DNA of 64,000 bases, taken from the NCBI GenBank assembly GCA_905221605.1, contig CAJNDS010002399.1:186001-250000 (forward strand), given 5' to 3'. Shown piece by piece: positions 21,701-33,700 of the stretch; within the stretch, counting starts at the first letter, position 1; the number at the start of each line of letters is the position of its first letter. Source of the stretch: Symbiodinium natans (taxonomy: Eukaryota > Sar > Dinophyceae > Suessiales > Symbiodiniaceae). The position numbers were made by a program, and so were the translations under genes. The notes under the pieces were generated by a model. It did no database searches. It was not told where the DNA came from and saw only the letters and a list, made by a program, of their open reading frames with translations.

Positions 21701-24700
21701 CCCTTGAACCCTTGAACCCTTGAACCCTTGAACCCTTGAACCCTTGAACCCTTGAACCCTTGAACCCTTGAACCCTTGAACCCTTGAACCCTTGAACCCT
21801 TGAACCCTTGAACCCTTGAACCCTTGAACCCTTGAACCCTTGAACCCTTGAACCCTTGAACCCTTGAACCCTTGAACCCTTGAACCCTTGAACCCTTGAA
21901 CCCTTCAACCCTTGAACCCTTGAACCCTTGAACCCTTGAACCCTTGAACCCTTGAACCCTTGAACCCTTGAACCCTTGAACCCTTGAACCCTTGAACCCT
22001 TGAACCCTTGAACCCTTGAACCCTTGAACCCTTGAACCCTTGAACCCTTGAACCCTTGAACCCTTGAACCCTTGAACCCTTGAACCCTTGAACCCTTGAA
22101 CCCTTGAACCCAAAACCCAAAAACATACCCAAAAAAGCAAAAAGACACCCCCAATAACCTGGCTCCACCCTAACCTCCAAACCCCAACCCCTAAACCCTG
22201 AACCCCAAACCCCAAACCCCAAACCCCAAACCCCAAACCCCAAACCCCAAACCCCAAACCCCAAACCCCAAACCCCAAACCCCAAACCCCAAACCCTAAA
22301 CCCTAAACCCTAAACCCTAAACCCTAAACCCTAAACCCTAAACCCTAAACCCTGAACCCTCTTTGTTTCCTTGGGGGGACCACCATGTTCCGGAGGTTGA
22401 GTCGGTGGACTTCAACGAGACGTCCGAATGCGAATCGCACCACTCCTACCATGGGCCCCTTCGGGGGCGCCTGGGGACGCAGGAGGGGCGTATGGTTTAG
22501 GGTTCAGGGTTTAGGGTTTAGGGTTTAGGGTTCAGGGTTTAGGGTTCAGGGTTTAGGGTTCAGGGTTTAGGGTTTAGGGTTTAGGGTTCAGGGTTTAGGT
22601 TTTTCAGTTTAGGGTTTAGAGTTTAAGGGAGATGGATGGGCGGCAATAGAGAATCCTCCACAAGTAACAGCCCATGAGCCGTTTAGGGTTTCGGGTTTGG
22701 GTTAGGGATGAATTCGGTCTTGTCAGCAAGTGTTTGTGCCAGGCGTACAAGGAGGATGCTAAGGCCGCCCCGTGGCCCCTGCAGGTCGGGGTCGGCGTCC
22801 CTTGGGGCAGCGAGTGGCCCCGTCCACACGGTCCGGCAGTGGGCGCACCGAGGATATGACATGGGCAGAGAAGGTGGTAGGCCGGATGACAGGGTTTAGG
22901 GTTTAGGGTTTAGGGTTTAGGGTTTAGGGTTTAGGGTTTGGGTTTTGGGGGTTTAAGGTTTGGGGGTTTAGGGTTTGGGGTTTGGGGTTTGGGGTTTGGG
23001 GTTTAGGGTTTAGGGTTTAGGGTTTAGGGTTTAGGGTTTAGGGTGATGGTGCCACCAAGGCAGTGGTGCGTTCAGCCGTCGCGTGCGACGCAATGTTGAC
23101 TTGCCGCCAAGCCGGGCTGCGGCAAACATATGAGCACGTTTGGTCCACTACACCCTGCACCCCAAACTCAGAACCCTAAACACCCCTAATAAGCCCCAAA
23201 GCTAAGAAAGAAGATGCCCCCGAGCCCTATAAACCCTGTAAACCCAATAAACCTCAGAAACACTACTGAAACACTATAAACCCTGTAAAGCCCTAAAAAA
23301 CCCTCATAAACCCCTGTAATCCCTCCAAACCCGATAAACCCCCTGTACAACCTCAAAAAACTCTCATAAAGCCCGGTGAAACCCCATAAACCCTAAACAA
23401 AAACCCCAAACCCCCTATACACCCTACACCCTAAACCCTAAACCCTAAACCCTAAACCCTAAACCCTGAACCCTAAATCCCCAAACCCTAAACCCTAAAC
23501 CCTAAACCCTAAACCCTAAACCCTGAACCCTAAACCCTAAACCCTAAACCCTGAAAAGCCCTCAGCCGCTGCAGGACAGCGCGGCGCGGCGCGTCTCGAT
23601 GGTCGACCCTGAGATGATCCGGCAGCACATCGAGGAGGGGCGGGGCCTTAGTGAGGCTTGTAGGGTGTTGTTTAGGGTTTAGGGTTTAGGGGTTTAGGGT
23701 TTAGGGTTTAGGGTTTAGGGTTTAGGGGTTTAGGGTTTAGGGGTTTAGGGTTTAGGGTTTAGGGGTTTAGGGTTTAGGGGTTTAGGGGTTTAGGGTTTAG
23801 GGTTTAGGGCTTAGGGTTTAGGGTTTAGGCTTTAGGGTTTAGGGGGCTCTAGGGCCTTTAGGCTTTGAGGGTTTTTTAGGCTTTTGGGGTGGTTTAGGGT
23901 TTAGGGTTTAGGGTTTAGGGTTTAGGGTTTGGGGTTTATAGGCTTCTAGGGCTTCAGGATTTTTGGGATTTCGGGCATTACTGTAGGGTTTTGGGGCTCT
24001 CGGGGCCTTCAGCTAAGTGGTTTTCGCACCCCTACGATGTAAAGACGTGAAGTAAACCTTAAACCCTAATTCCTAAACCCTAAACCCTAAACCGCCTAAG
24101 TTCGCAACCGATGCAGACTCCAAATGCTCAGAACTCTCGACCCTCAAGGCCTTCAAGCTTAACAAGCCTTTCGGCTAAACCCTGAAAGCCCCAAGCCCGA
24201 AGCACTTAAAACAAACCAGCCCTTCTCACCCTAAAACCTAAACCCTGAACCCTAAACCCTAAACCCTAAACCCTAAACCCCAAAAAGGGTCCCAAAAGAA
24301 GGGACCATGTAACCATACCCGAAGAGGCGCACGACCTCCGGAACCTGCGCCTCGTGCGCGCCATGTCCTCCCTGGGTAGCGCCACTCTGGCGAAGTGGGG
24401 TTTAGGGTTTAGGGTTTAGGGTTTAGGGTTTAGGGTTTAGGGTTTAGGGTTTAGGGTTTAGGGTCTAGAGGGTCACTGTTCTAGCATTCATTCCAGGCTC
24501 AGGAAAAAAACCCACCCGCCCAAAGAATCCCATAACATTAAGAAAATAAACGGTTGTCATCTTCCCCAGAGTACCTACCCAACTCGGACACGTTTTCCAC
24601 TGAACCTTCCACCGACGAACAATTTCTTCTTTTTATTAGGATGGTTCAATAGCAAAATGAATGACTTCCACTTAACAAACGAGGAGGTGGAGATACTAAA

Positions 24701-27700
24701 CCACGCGAGGCTTTGAGGTCTTGAAATCCTAAACTGAGGCTCAAACCTTGAAAAATTTTTAAAAATGAAAAAACCCTGAAAAAAAGAATGAAAAAAAGCC
24801 TGGGGTCCCCCCCATTTGGGGTGTTTTTGGGAGGTCGGAGTTCGAGGCAAGGGGGGGTCTCCGAAGATTATTTTGCCTTTAAAATCGAAAAATGACCCCC
24901 CCCCCCCCCCTGACCAAAAAAATTGTGAAAAAGGTCGCGGAAAAGTCTTGAAAAACTTGAAAAACACAAAAACCCAGAAAACGAGAGGCCACCCAGAACC
25001 CTCGATGTCAGTACTAAAAATTCGCATTTTCATTGCGGGTCTAGGCCAACCTGAGGTCCCTTTTGGGGTGTTTTTTGAGGCAAACTTTCCCTCTCAAGGG
25101 GGGGTCGGAGTTTGAGGCAAGGAGGGTCTCCAAAGACTATTTTGCCTTTAAAATCCAAAAATACGACCCCCCCTTGACCGAAATTAGGCTGTGAAAACGT
25201 CGCGGGGGGCAGCCCTTCCTCAGAAAACACTGAAAAAACCGAAGAAACATGGAAAAACCTGAAAAAAAATTGAAAAACCTTGAAAAACCCTGAAAAACTT
25301 GAAAAAACACAGCGTTGAGGCCTTGAAACCCTAAACACAGGCCTTGAGGCCTTGAAACCCTAAACGCTGGGCCCTGAAACCTAAACACAGGCCCTGAGGC
25401 CCTGAAACCTTGAAACCCTAAACGCTGGGCCCTGAAACCCTAAACACACGCCCTGAGGCCCTGAAACCCTAAACACAGGCCCTGAGGCCTTGAAACCCTA
25501 AACGCTGGGCCCTGAAACCCTAAACACAGGCCCTGAGGCCCTGAAACCCTAAACACAGGCCCTGAGGCCTTGAAACCCTAAACGCTGGGCCCTGAAACCC
25601 TAAACACAGGCCCTGAGGCCCTGAAACCCTAAACACAGGCCTTGAGGCCTTGAAACCCTAAACGCTGGGCCCTGAAACCCTAAACACAGGCCCTGAGGCC
25701 TTGAAACCCTAAACGCTGGGCCTTGAAACCCTAAACACAGGCCCTGAGGCCCTGAAACCCTAAACACAGGCTTTGAGGCCTTGAAACCCTAAACGCTGGG
25801 CCCTGAAACCCTAAACACAGGCCCTGAGGCCCTGAAACCCTAAACACAGGCCCTGAGGCCCTGAAACACTAAACACAGGCCCTGAGGCCTTGAAACCCTA
25901 AACGCTGGGCCCTGAAACCCTAAACACAGGCCCTGAGGCCCTGAAACCCTAAACACAGGCCCTGAGGCCTTGAAACCCTAAACGCTGGGCCCTGAAACCC
26001 TAAACACAGGCCCTGAAGCCCTGAAACCCTAAACACAGGCCCTGAGGCCTTGAAACCCTAAACGCTGGGCCCTGAAACCCTAAACACAGGCCCTGAGGCC
26101 CTGAAACCCTAAACACAGGCCCTGAGGCCTTGAAACCCTAAACGCTGGGCCCTGAAACCCTTAAACACAGGCCCCCTGAGGCCTTGAAACCCTAAACCCT
26201 GGGCCCTGAAACCCTAAACACAGGCCCTGAGGCCCTGAAACCCTAAACACAGGCCCTGAGGCCTTGAAACCCTAAACGCTGGGCCCTGAAACCCTAAACA
26301 CAGGCCCTGAGGCCCTGAAACCCTAAACACAGGCCCTGAGGCCTTGAAACCTAAACGCTGGGCCCTGAAACCCTAAACACAGGCCCTGAGGCCCTGAAAC
26401 CCTAAACACAGGCCCTGAGGCCTTGAAACCCTAAACGCTGGGCCCTGAAACCCTAAACACAAGGCCCTGAGGCCCTGAAACCCTAAACACGGGCTTTGAG
26501 GCCTTGAAACCCCAAACGTTGGGCCCTGAAACCCTAAACACAGGCCCTGAGGCCCTGAAACCCTAAACACAGGCTTTGAGGCCTTGAAACCCTAAACGCT
26601 GGGCCCTGAAACCCTAAACCCAGGCCCTGAGGCCCTGAGGCCCTGAAACCCTAAACACAGGCCCTGAGGCCTTGAAACCCTAAACGCTGGGCCCTGAAAC
26701 CATAAAAACAAGCCCTGAGGCCCTGAAACCCTAAACACAGGCTTTGAGGCCTTGAAACCCTAAACGCTGGGCCCTGAAACCCTAAACACAGGCCCTGAGG
26801 CCCTGAAACCCTAAACACAGGCCCTGAAGCCTCGAAACCCTAAACGCTGGGCCCTGAAACCCTAAACACAGGCCCTGAGGCCTTGAAACCCTAAACGCTG
26901 GGCCCTGAAACCCTAAACACAGGCCCTGAGGCCCTGAAACCCTAAAAACACAGGCCCTGAGGCCTTGAAACCCTAAAACGCTGGGCCCTGAAACCCTAAA
27001 CACAGGCCCTGAGGCCCTGAAACCCTAAACACAGGCCCTGAAGCCTTGAAACCCTGAACGCTGGGCCCTGGAACCCTAAACACAGGCCCTGAGGCCCTGA
27101 AACCCCTAAACACAGGCTTTGAGGCCTTGAAACCCCAAACGCTGGGCCCTGAAACCCTAAACACAGGCCCTGAGGCCCTGAAACCCTAAACACAGGCCCT
27201 GAAGCCTTGAAACCCGAAACGCTGGGCCCTGGAACCCTAAACACAGGCCCTGAGGCCCTGAAACCCTAAACACAGGCCCTGAGGCCTTGAAACCCTAAAC
27301 GCTGGGCCCTGAAACCCTAAACACAGGCCCTGAGGCCCTGAAACCCTAAACACAGGCCCCTGAGGCCTTGAAACCCTAAACGCTGGGCCCTGAAACCCTA
27401 AACACAGGCCCTGAGGCCCTGAAACCCTAAACACAGGCCCTGAGGCCTTGAAACCCTAAACGCTGGGCCCTGAAACCCTAAACACAGGCCCTGAGGCCCT
27501 GAAACCCTAAACACAGGCCCTGAGGCCTTGAAACCCTAAACGCTGGGCCCTGAAACCCTAAACACAGGCCCTGAGGCCCTGAAACCCTAAACACAGGCCC
27601 TGAGGCCTTGAAACCCTAAACGCTGGGCCCTGAAACCCTAAACACATGCCCTGAGGCCCTGAAACCCTAAACACAGGCTTTAAGGCCTTGAAACCCTAAA

Positions 27701-30700
27701 CGCTGGGCCCTGAAACCCTAAACACAGGCCCTGAGGCCTTGAAACCCTAAATGCTGGGCCCTGAAACCCTAAACACAGGCCCTGAGGCCCTAAAACCCTA
27801 AACGCAGGCCCTGAGGCCTTGAAACCCTAAACGCTGGGCCCTGAAACCCTAAACACAGGCCCTGAGGCCCTGAAACCCTAAACACAGGCTTTGAGGCCTT
27901 GAAACCCTAAACGCTGGGCCCTGACGGGGTGAGGATAGGGGGGGGGACCAGTGTTCGTGGCTTTTCGGCCGTGGCCGAAATCGGCCGAACACTGGGGGGA
28001 CCAGTGTTCGTGGCTTTTCGGCCGTGGCCGAAATCGGCCGAACACTGGGGAGACCAGTGTTCGTGGCTTTTCGGCCAGGCCGAAATCGGCCGAACACTGG
28101 GGGGACCAGTGTTCGTGGCTTTTCGGCCAGGCCGAAATCGGCCGAACACTGGGGGGACCAGTGTTCGTGGCTTTTCGGCCAGGCCGAAATCGGCCGAACA
28201 CTGGGGGGACCAGTGTTCGTGGCTTTTCGGCCGTGGCCGAAATCGGCCGAACACTGGGGGGACCAGTGTTCGTGGCTTTTCGGCCGTGGCCGAAATCGGC
28301 CGAACACTGGGGGGACCAGTGTTCGTGGCTTTTCGGCCAGGCCGAAATCGGCCGAACACTGGGGGGACCAGTGTTCGTGGCTTTTCGGCCGTGGCCGAAA
28401 TCGGCCGAACACTGGGGGGACCAGTGTTCGTGGCTTTTCGGCCGTGGCCGAAATCGGCCGAAGGTTTAAATATATATAAGAAAGAGAGGGTTTAGGGTTT
28501 AGGGTTTAGGGTTTAGGTCCGACTTCTTTACGCGGAACGCGCTGAAGGTCCAGGGTTTAGGGTCTAGGGTTTAGGGGTTGAGGGCTTTGGGGTGTTTGTG
28601 GGTTTCGGGATTTTTTGGGCGGGCTTTTGGGAGTTTGAGGGCTTTGTGGGTTTTAGGGATTCAAGGCTTATGAGGTTTGGGCCAAAGTTAGGGTTTGGGC
28701 TTTGGGGGGGATTTATGGTCCAGGGTCTTTTCGAGATGCAACCCTAAACCCTAAAGCCATACCACTCTAACATTCGCTGTGCCCAAACGCCCTGCATGCC
28801 AAGTCCTGAAACAAAACTCTTCACCCTAAACCCTCATGCCACTGATCCCCGGGCCCTAAACACCAAACCCTTAACCCCCAAGCCCATCTCAAACCCTGGA
28901 ACGCGGAACCCCCAAGCCTGAACCCTGAAGCCTAAACCCTGAACCCTGAACCCTAAACACTAAGCCCGTTTTCCCTTGTTTTAGGGTTTAGGCTCCCTTA
29001 AGGAGCCCCTTGAAACCAAAAAGGGCACCTTCCCAGGTTACTCTTGGGTCGCCCTAAACCCAAGCCCCAAGCCCTAAACCCGAAACCCTGAACCCTGAAC
29101 CCTAAACCCTGAACCCTGAACCCTATAGCCGAAGCCCAACCCTAAACCCTATACCCCAAAGCCTAAACCCTAAACCCTAAACCCGAAACCCTAAACCCTA
29201 AACCTTAAACCCCTCAACCCCTAGTTCCCTTTGTGGTCTGAGGTGAGCCTGCGAACACGCGCACGCGAAGCTGTCCAGAGCGGCCCCTTCAACGCCCTTA
29301 TCCTCTTCCTGCGCCCTGCCCGAAGGGTTTAGGGTTTCGGGTTTAGGGGTTAGGGTTTAGGGTTTAGCCCTAAACCCAAAGCCCCCCCTAAACCCTAACC
29401 TCAAACCCAAAACCCTAGACCCCAAACCCGAAAGCCGATATGCCAAGCCCTGAACCCCAAACTTGATGCGGCGAGGCTTCGCGGGGTTGTAAGTTCAAAG
29501 TGCTACGGCTCGCGGCCCTTGGAATGGGTCTGGGGCTGAGGGTGTTGGCGTTTCGGGTTTCAGGCTTCAGGGTATGCAGTTTCACTTCCTTGGGTTTAGG
29601 TTGAGGGTGTAAGGCTTAGCAGGGTGTGGTATTTTTTAGCCCCTGAAAGAACTCTAAGCCCAAGCCCTAAACCCTAAACCCTAAACCCTAAACCCTAAAC
29701 CCTAAACCCTAAACCCTAAACCCTAAACCCTAAACCCTAAACCCTGAACCCAAAACCCTAAACCCTAAACTCTGAACCCTAAACCCTGAACCCTAAACCC
29801 CAAAACCCTAAACGCCAACCCCCTGAGGATCGTCGTCAATGCGATCTTGCTGGGAGTGGAGATCGACGTGAGCTCCCAGCTTGGCGAAGATGAGATACCC
29901 TCCTGGTTCCTCGTCCTGGATTACCCCTTTAAACCCTAAACCCCTAAACCCTAAACCCTAAATCCTAAACCCTAAACCCTAAACCCTAAACCCCTAAACC
30001 CCTAAACCCTAAACCCGAAACCCTAAACCCTAAACCCTAGGCCTGGAACCCAAGACTCCTAGACCCTAGAAGTCCTAGTCCCGAAGCCCCAAACCGAAAG
30101 CCCAAAACCCTCTGAACCTAAGGCCCGAAACCCTAAACGCCAAACCCTGTACCCTAAACTCTGGGTTTAGGGTTTAGGGTTTAGGGTTTAGGGTTTAGGG
30201 TTTAGGGTTTAGGGTAAGTTTTCTCATTGAACGCGAGTCTAAGGTTTAGGCTTAGGGTTTCGGGTTTCAGGGATTTAGGGGCTCAGGGTCCTTCCCCTCT
30301 CAAGGAACTGCAGGCGGGACCCTTATAAGAAAACCTTAGGGGTTCTTAGGACGTTGAGCCTTTCACCAAAAATATTGGGCGGGACGTCAGACCCGAAATC
30401 CGATGCCCGAAGCCCTGAACCCTACAAACCCTAAACTCTAAACCCTAAACCCTGCAAGTCCTAAACCCTTAACCCTGAACCCCGCAATTCCCGCCCTTCA
30501 AACGCTAAGCCCCCAAACCCTAAGGTTCATGGTGGTGAACACGGCCATCGTGGGCACCTGCATCTGCAATGGCATGGTGCTGCGGCGCCTACAAAATGAT
30601 AATTCTTTCCTGAGACCTCATAACTTACTTCGCCTTTAGCTGAACTTTAAACTTTTTGGGTTTCCTTTTTTAGCAGGAATATTAAAGTTTAACCTTTTTC

Positions 30701-33700
30701 CCCTTGGTTGTTGGAGAAGTAAGATAAACAACCTATGGGTTTCGGGTGTTAGGCTTGGCGTTTGGTGGTTAGAGTTTGGTTTAGCATGTAGGGTTCGCCC
30801 CACCCCCAAACTTGTTTGTGAAACGCGAAATGCTAAGCCCGACGAGACCCTCAACCCCCTGAGATGGTTCAGGGTCTGGCGTTTGGATCCCGCAGCACCA
30901 CATAAACCCTAAACCCTAAGCCCTGGACCTAGAAACACTCAAGCTTCGGGCTCTAAACCCTAAACCCTAAACCCTAAGCCCTGAACCCTAGACCCTAGAC
31001 CCTAGACCCTAAACCCTAAACCCCAAACCCTAAACCCTAAACCCTACAAAGGCATCTTCGTGCTCGAGATCATCCTGAAGCTCATCGCCATGGGCTGCCA
31101 CGACTTCTGGCGGGGCCCGCAGGCGCCAGGATAAGTCCCCAAACCCTAAGCGCCCTAAACCCTAAACCCTAAACGCCCTAAACGCCCTAAACGCCCTAAA
31201 CGCCCTAAACGCCCTAAACGCCCTAAACGCCCTAAACGCCCTAAACGCCCTAAACGCCCTAAACGCCCTAAACGCCCTAAACGCCCTAAACCCTAAACCC
31301 CCAACCCCTAAACCCTAAACCCCTAAACCCTAAACCCTATAAACCTCACGATGAGGCGAAGAATGCCAAGTCGGTTGACGCAAATGTCAGAGCACAGTGC
31401 GAGATCGTGTCCGGCGTGTGTTGACCGCTGCGAAGAATGGCAGGTCAAGAGGCATTGACAGTCTTGGTGGCGGCCTTGCCTGAAGACCAAAAGGCTGCCG
31501 TCCTCTCGACGTGGGACAAGACTCCTTTGAACATGCGCGATCTGGGCGTGGTCTCCGTCGCCAGGTGTCGGCAATGACATGGTGGGCTGACGCTTTTCAT
31601 GCCGTTTTCTCTTCCTTGTTTGAAGGAGTCAAACATGGGGTGTGTCTTGGCGAAGAGGACACTCGAGCCACCACACTCGATGGAACTGCAGAGTTTATGA
31701 TATTGAACTATTCAGAGAAAGAACAGTTCATGGTCAATACTGAAACCATGTATTGTGCATTCATGCAGTTTTGTGAGTGTGCCAAATCTAGATCCCCAAT
31801 TGTCTAGACCCACGGAGTCTGCAATGCGTACCCAATCTTTCAACCTATAAGCCCTAAACCCTGAACACTCCAGTCCCTGCTAGTAGATCCCGAAACCCTG
31901 GACTCTAGACCCTAAACCCTAATTAAACCCTAGACGCTAGACCCTAAACCCTCAACCCTAAACCCAAAGTCCAAAAAGACTTCCGATTGGCAGAACGTCC
32001 TCAGGTTCAGGGTTTGGGGTCTTCTGGTTTAGGGGGATCGTCTTCAACCCTAAAACTCTAAACCCTAAACCCTAAGCCCTAAACCCCAAACCCTAAACCC
32101 TAAATCCTGAACCCTAGTTAGACCCTAAGCCCTAAAAAGGTTACAGGGTGGTCAGTGCTCTCGGTTGGTGCTTCTCTTCTTGGTGGCTACCCGTTTCCCT
32201 TTTTTGGTTCAAGGTTTCCTGATAAAGTAACCAACCCCCCAAAAAGGGTGCCCATATTATGATATGGTTTCTGGGCTACCAGCCCGAAAGCTAAAGGTTT
32301 CTATGTGGAGGTTTTGTAGTAGGTACATTGAACCCTAAACCCTAACCCTAAACCCTAAACCCTAAACCCTAAACCCTAAACCCTAAACCCTAAACCCTAA
32401 ACCCGAAACCCTAAACCCTAAACCCTAAACCCTAAACCCTAAACCCGAAACCCGAAACCCTAAACCCTACTGCGCGTCCCCATCGCCCCGACCGGAGGCC
32501 GGATGGAACATGCCCCTGGGATGCATTTTGCGGTTTACTGTCCCCCCCCCCCCCCCCTCGCTAGAAGAGGCCTATGCCCTCAAGGTTTAGGGTGTAGGTT
32601 GTAGGGTTTGGCTTTAAGTAGGGTTTAGGGCGTAGGGTTTAGGGTTTAGGGTTTGCGGGTTAGGGTTGGAGGTTCTCCAACCTTGTTTAAAACACCCGTC
32701 AATCCTCTCCTGGTTGTAGTACAAGCTACCGCCAAACCACCAAACCCTAAACCCTAACCCCTAACCCCTAAACCCTAAACCCTAAACCCTAAACCAAACC
32801 CTAAACCCTAAACCCTAAACCCTAAACCCTAAACCCTAAACCCTAAACCCTAAACCCTAAGCCTTTTTACTCTTCTACAAGTGCGACTGGTCCACGGGGT
32901 GTAACCCCTACGTTGCAAGCGCATCAAGTCCTAGCCATGGTGGTGCGCTGGCATCCCTTCTGAGCAAGGACCACTTGAAATCCAGAAGCTTTTAAGAGGG
33001 TTTTAGGGTTTAGGGTTGAGGGTTGAGGTTTTAGGGTTGAGGGTTGAGGGCTTTCATGAGAACATCGTCTCAACACCATGCGCCCTGAAAAGCCCCAAAA
33101 GTCTCCATCCAAAACCCCCAACAAACCCACCAAAGCCCCCTCAGCCCCTACAAAACCCTTAAAGCACGAAGGCCCGAAAAACCAATACCCTAAACAATAA
33201 ACCCTAAACCCTAAACCCTAAACCCTAAACCCTAAACCCTAAACCCTAAACCCTAAGCCCCTGACAGTCTGGGGGGCAAATCCCAGGTTCGATGTCGTGA
33301 TCGTGGCACTGAGCACCGTGGAGGTTCCAGGGTACTTGCTACCCCCAAGTATAGCTGTACTTGTACAGGGTTTGGGTTTTTGGGTTTGGGGTTTTGGGTT
33401 TAAGGGTTTGGGGTTTGGGGCTTAGGGCTTAGGGTACTTATTACCCCAATTATAACTAGTAGTAGAGTAGGTAACCTTTAACCTTTTGGGGTAGTCGAGC
33501 TCGCACGATTTGGACCGCCCGACGCGTGTTCGAGTTTATATCTGACGGACCCACTCGCGGAAGCAAGTTTCTCAAGAATGCGCGAAATCAGTCCGCGGAA
33601 GCGTCCGCGGAAGCAGAGGAAAGCGGACGAGAAGAAGCAATACTCGCGGAAGGGTTCCGCGGAAGGGTTCCGCGGAAGGGTTCGTTATTTCATAGAAAAT

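Noticed and set aside
21663-22285. Long minus-strand ORFs rich in GFKGSRVQ and GVWGLGF
   Set aside because: They are translations of CCCTTGAA and CCCCAAA tandem arrays.
27940-28462. CRISPR-like array of palindromic repeats
   Set aside because: There are no unique spacers; units are contiguous and nearly identical, and the genome is eukaryotic.
27849-28495. Overlapping ORFs of 107-188 codons on both strands
   Set aside because: All frames are open because of the 53-bp satellite; no gene-like features.
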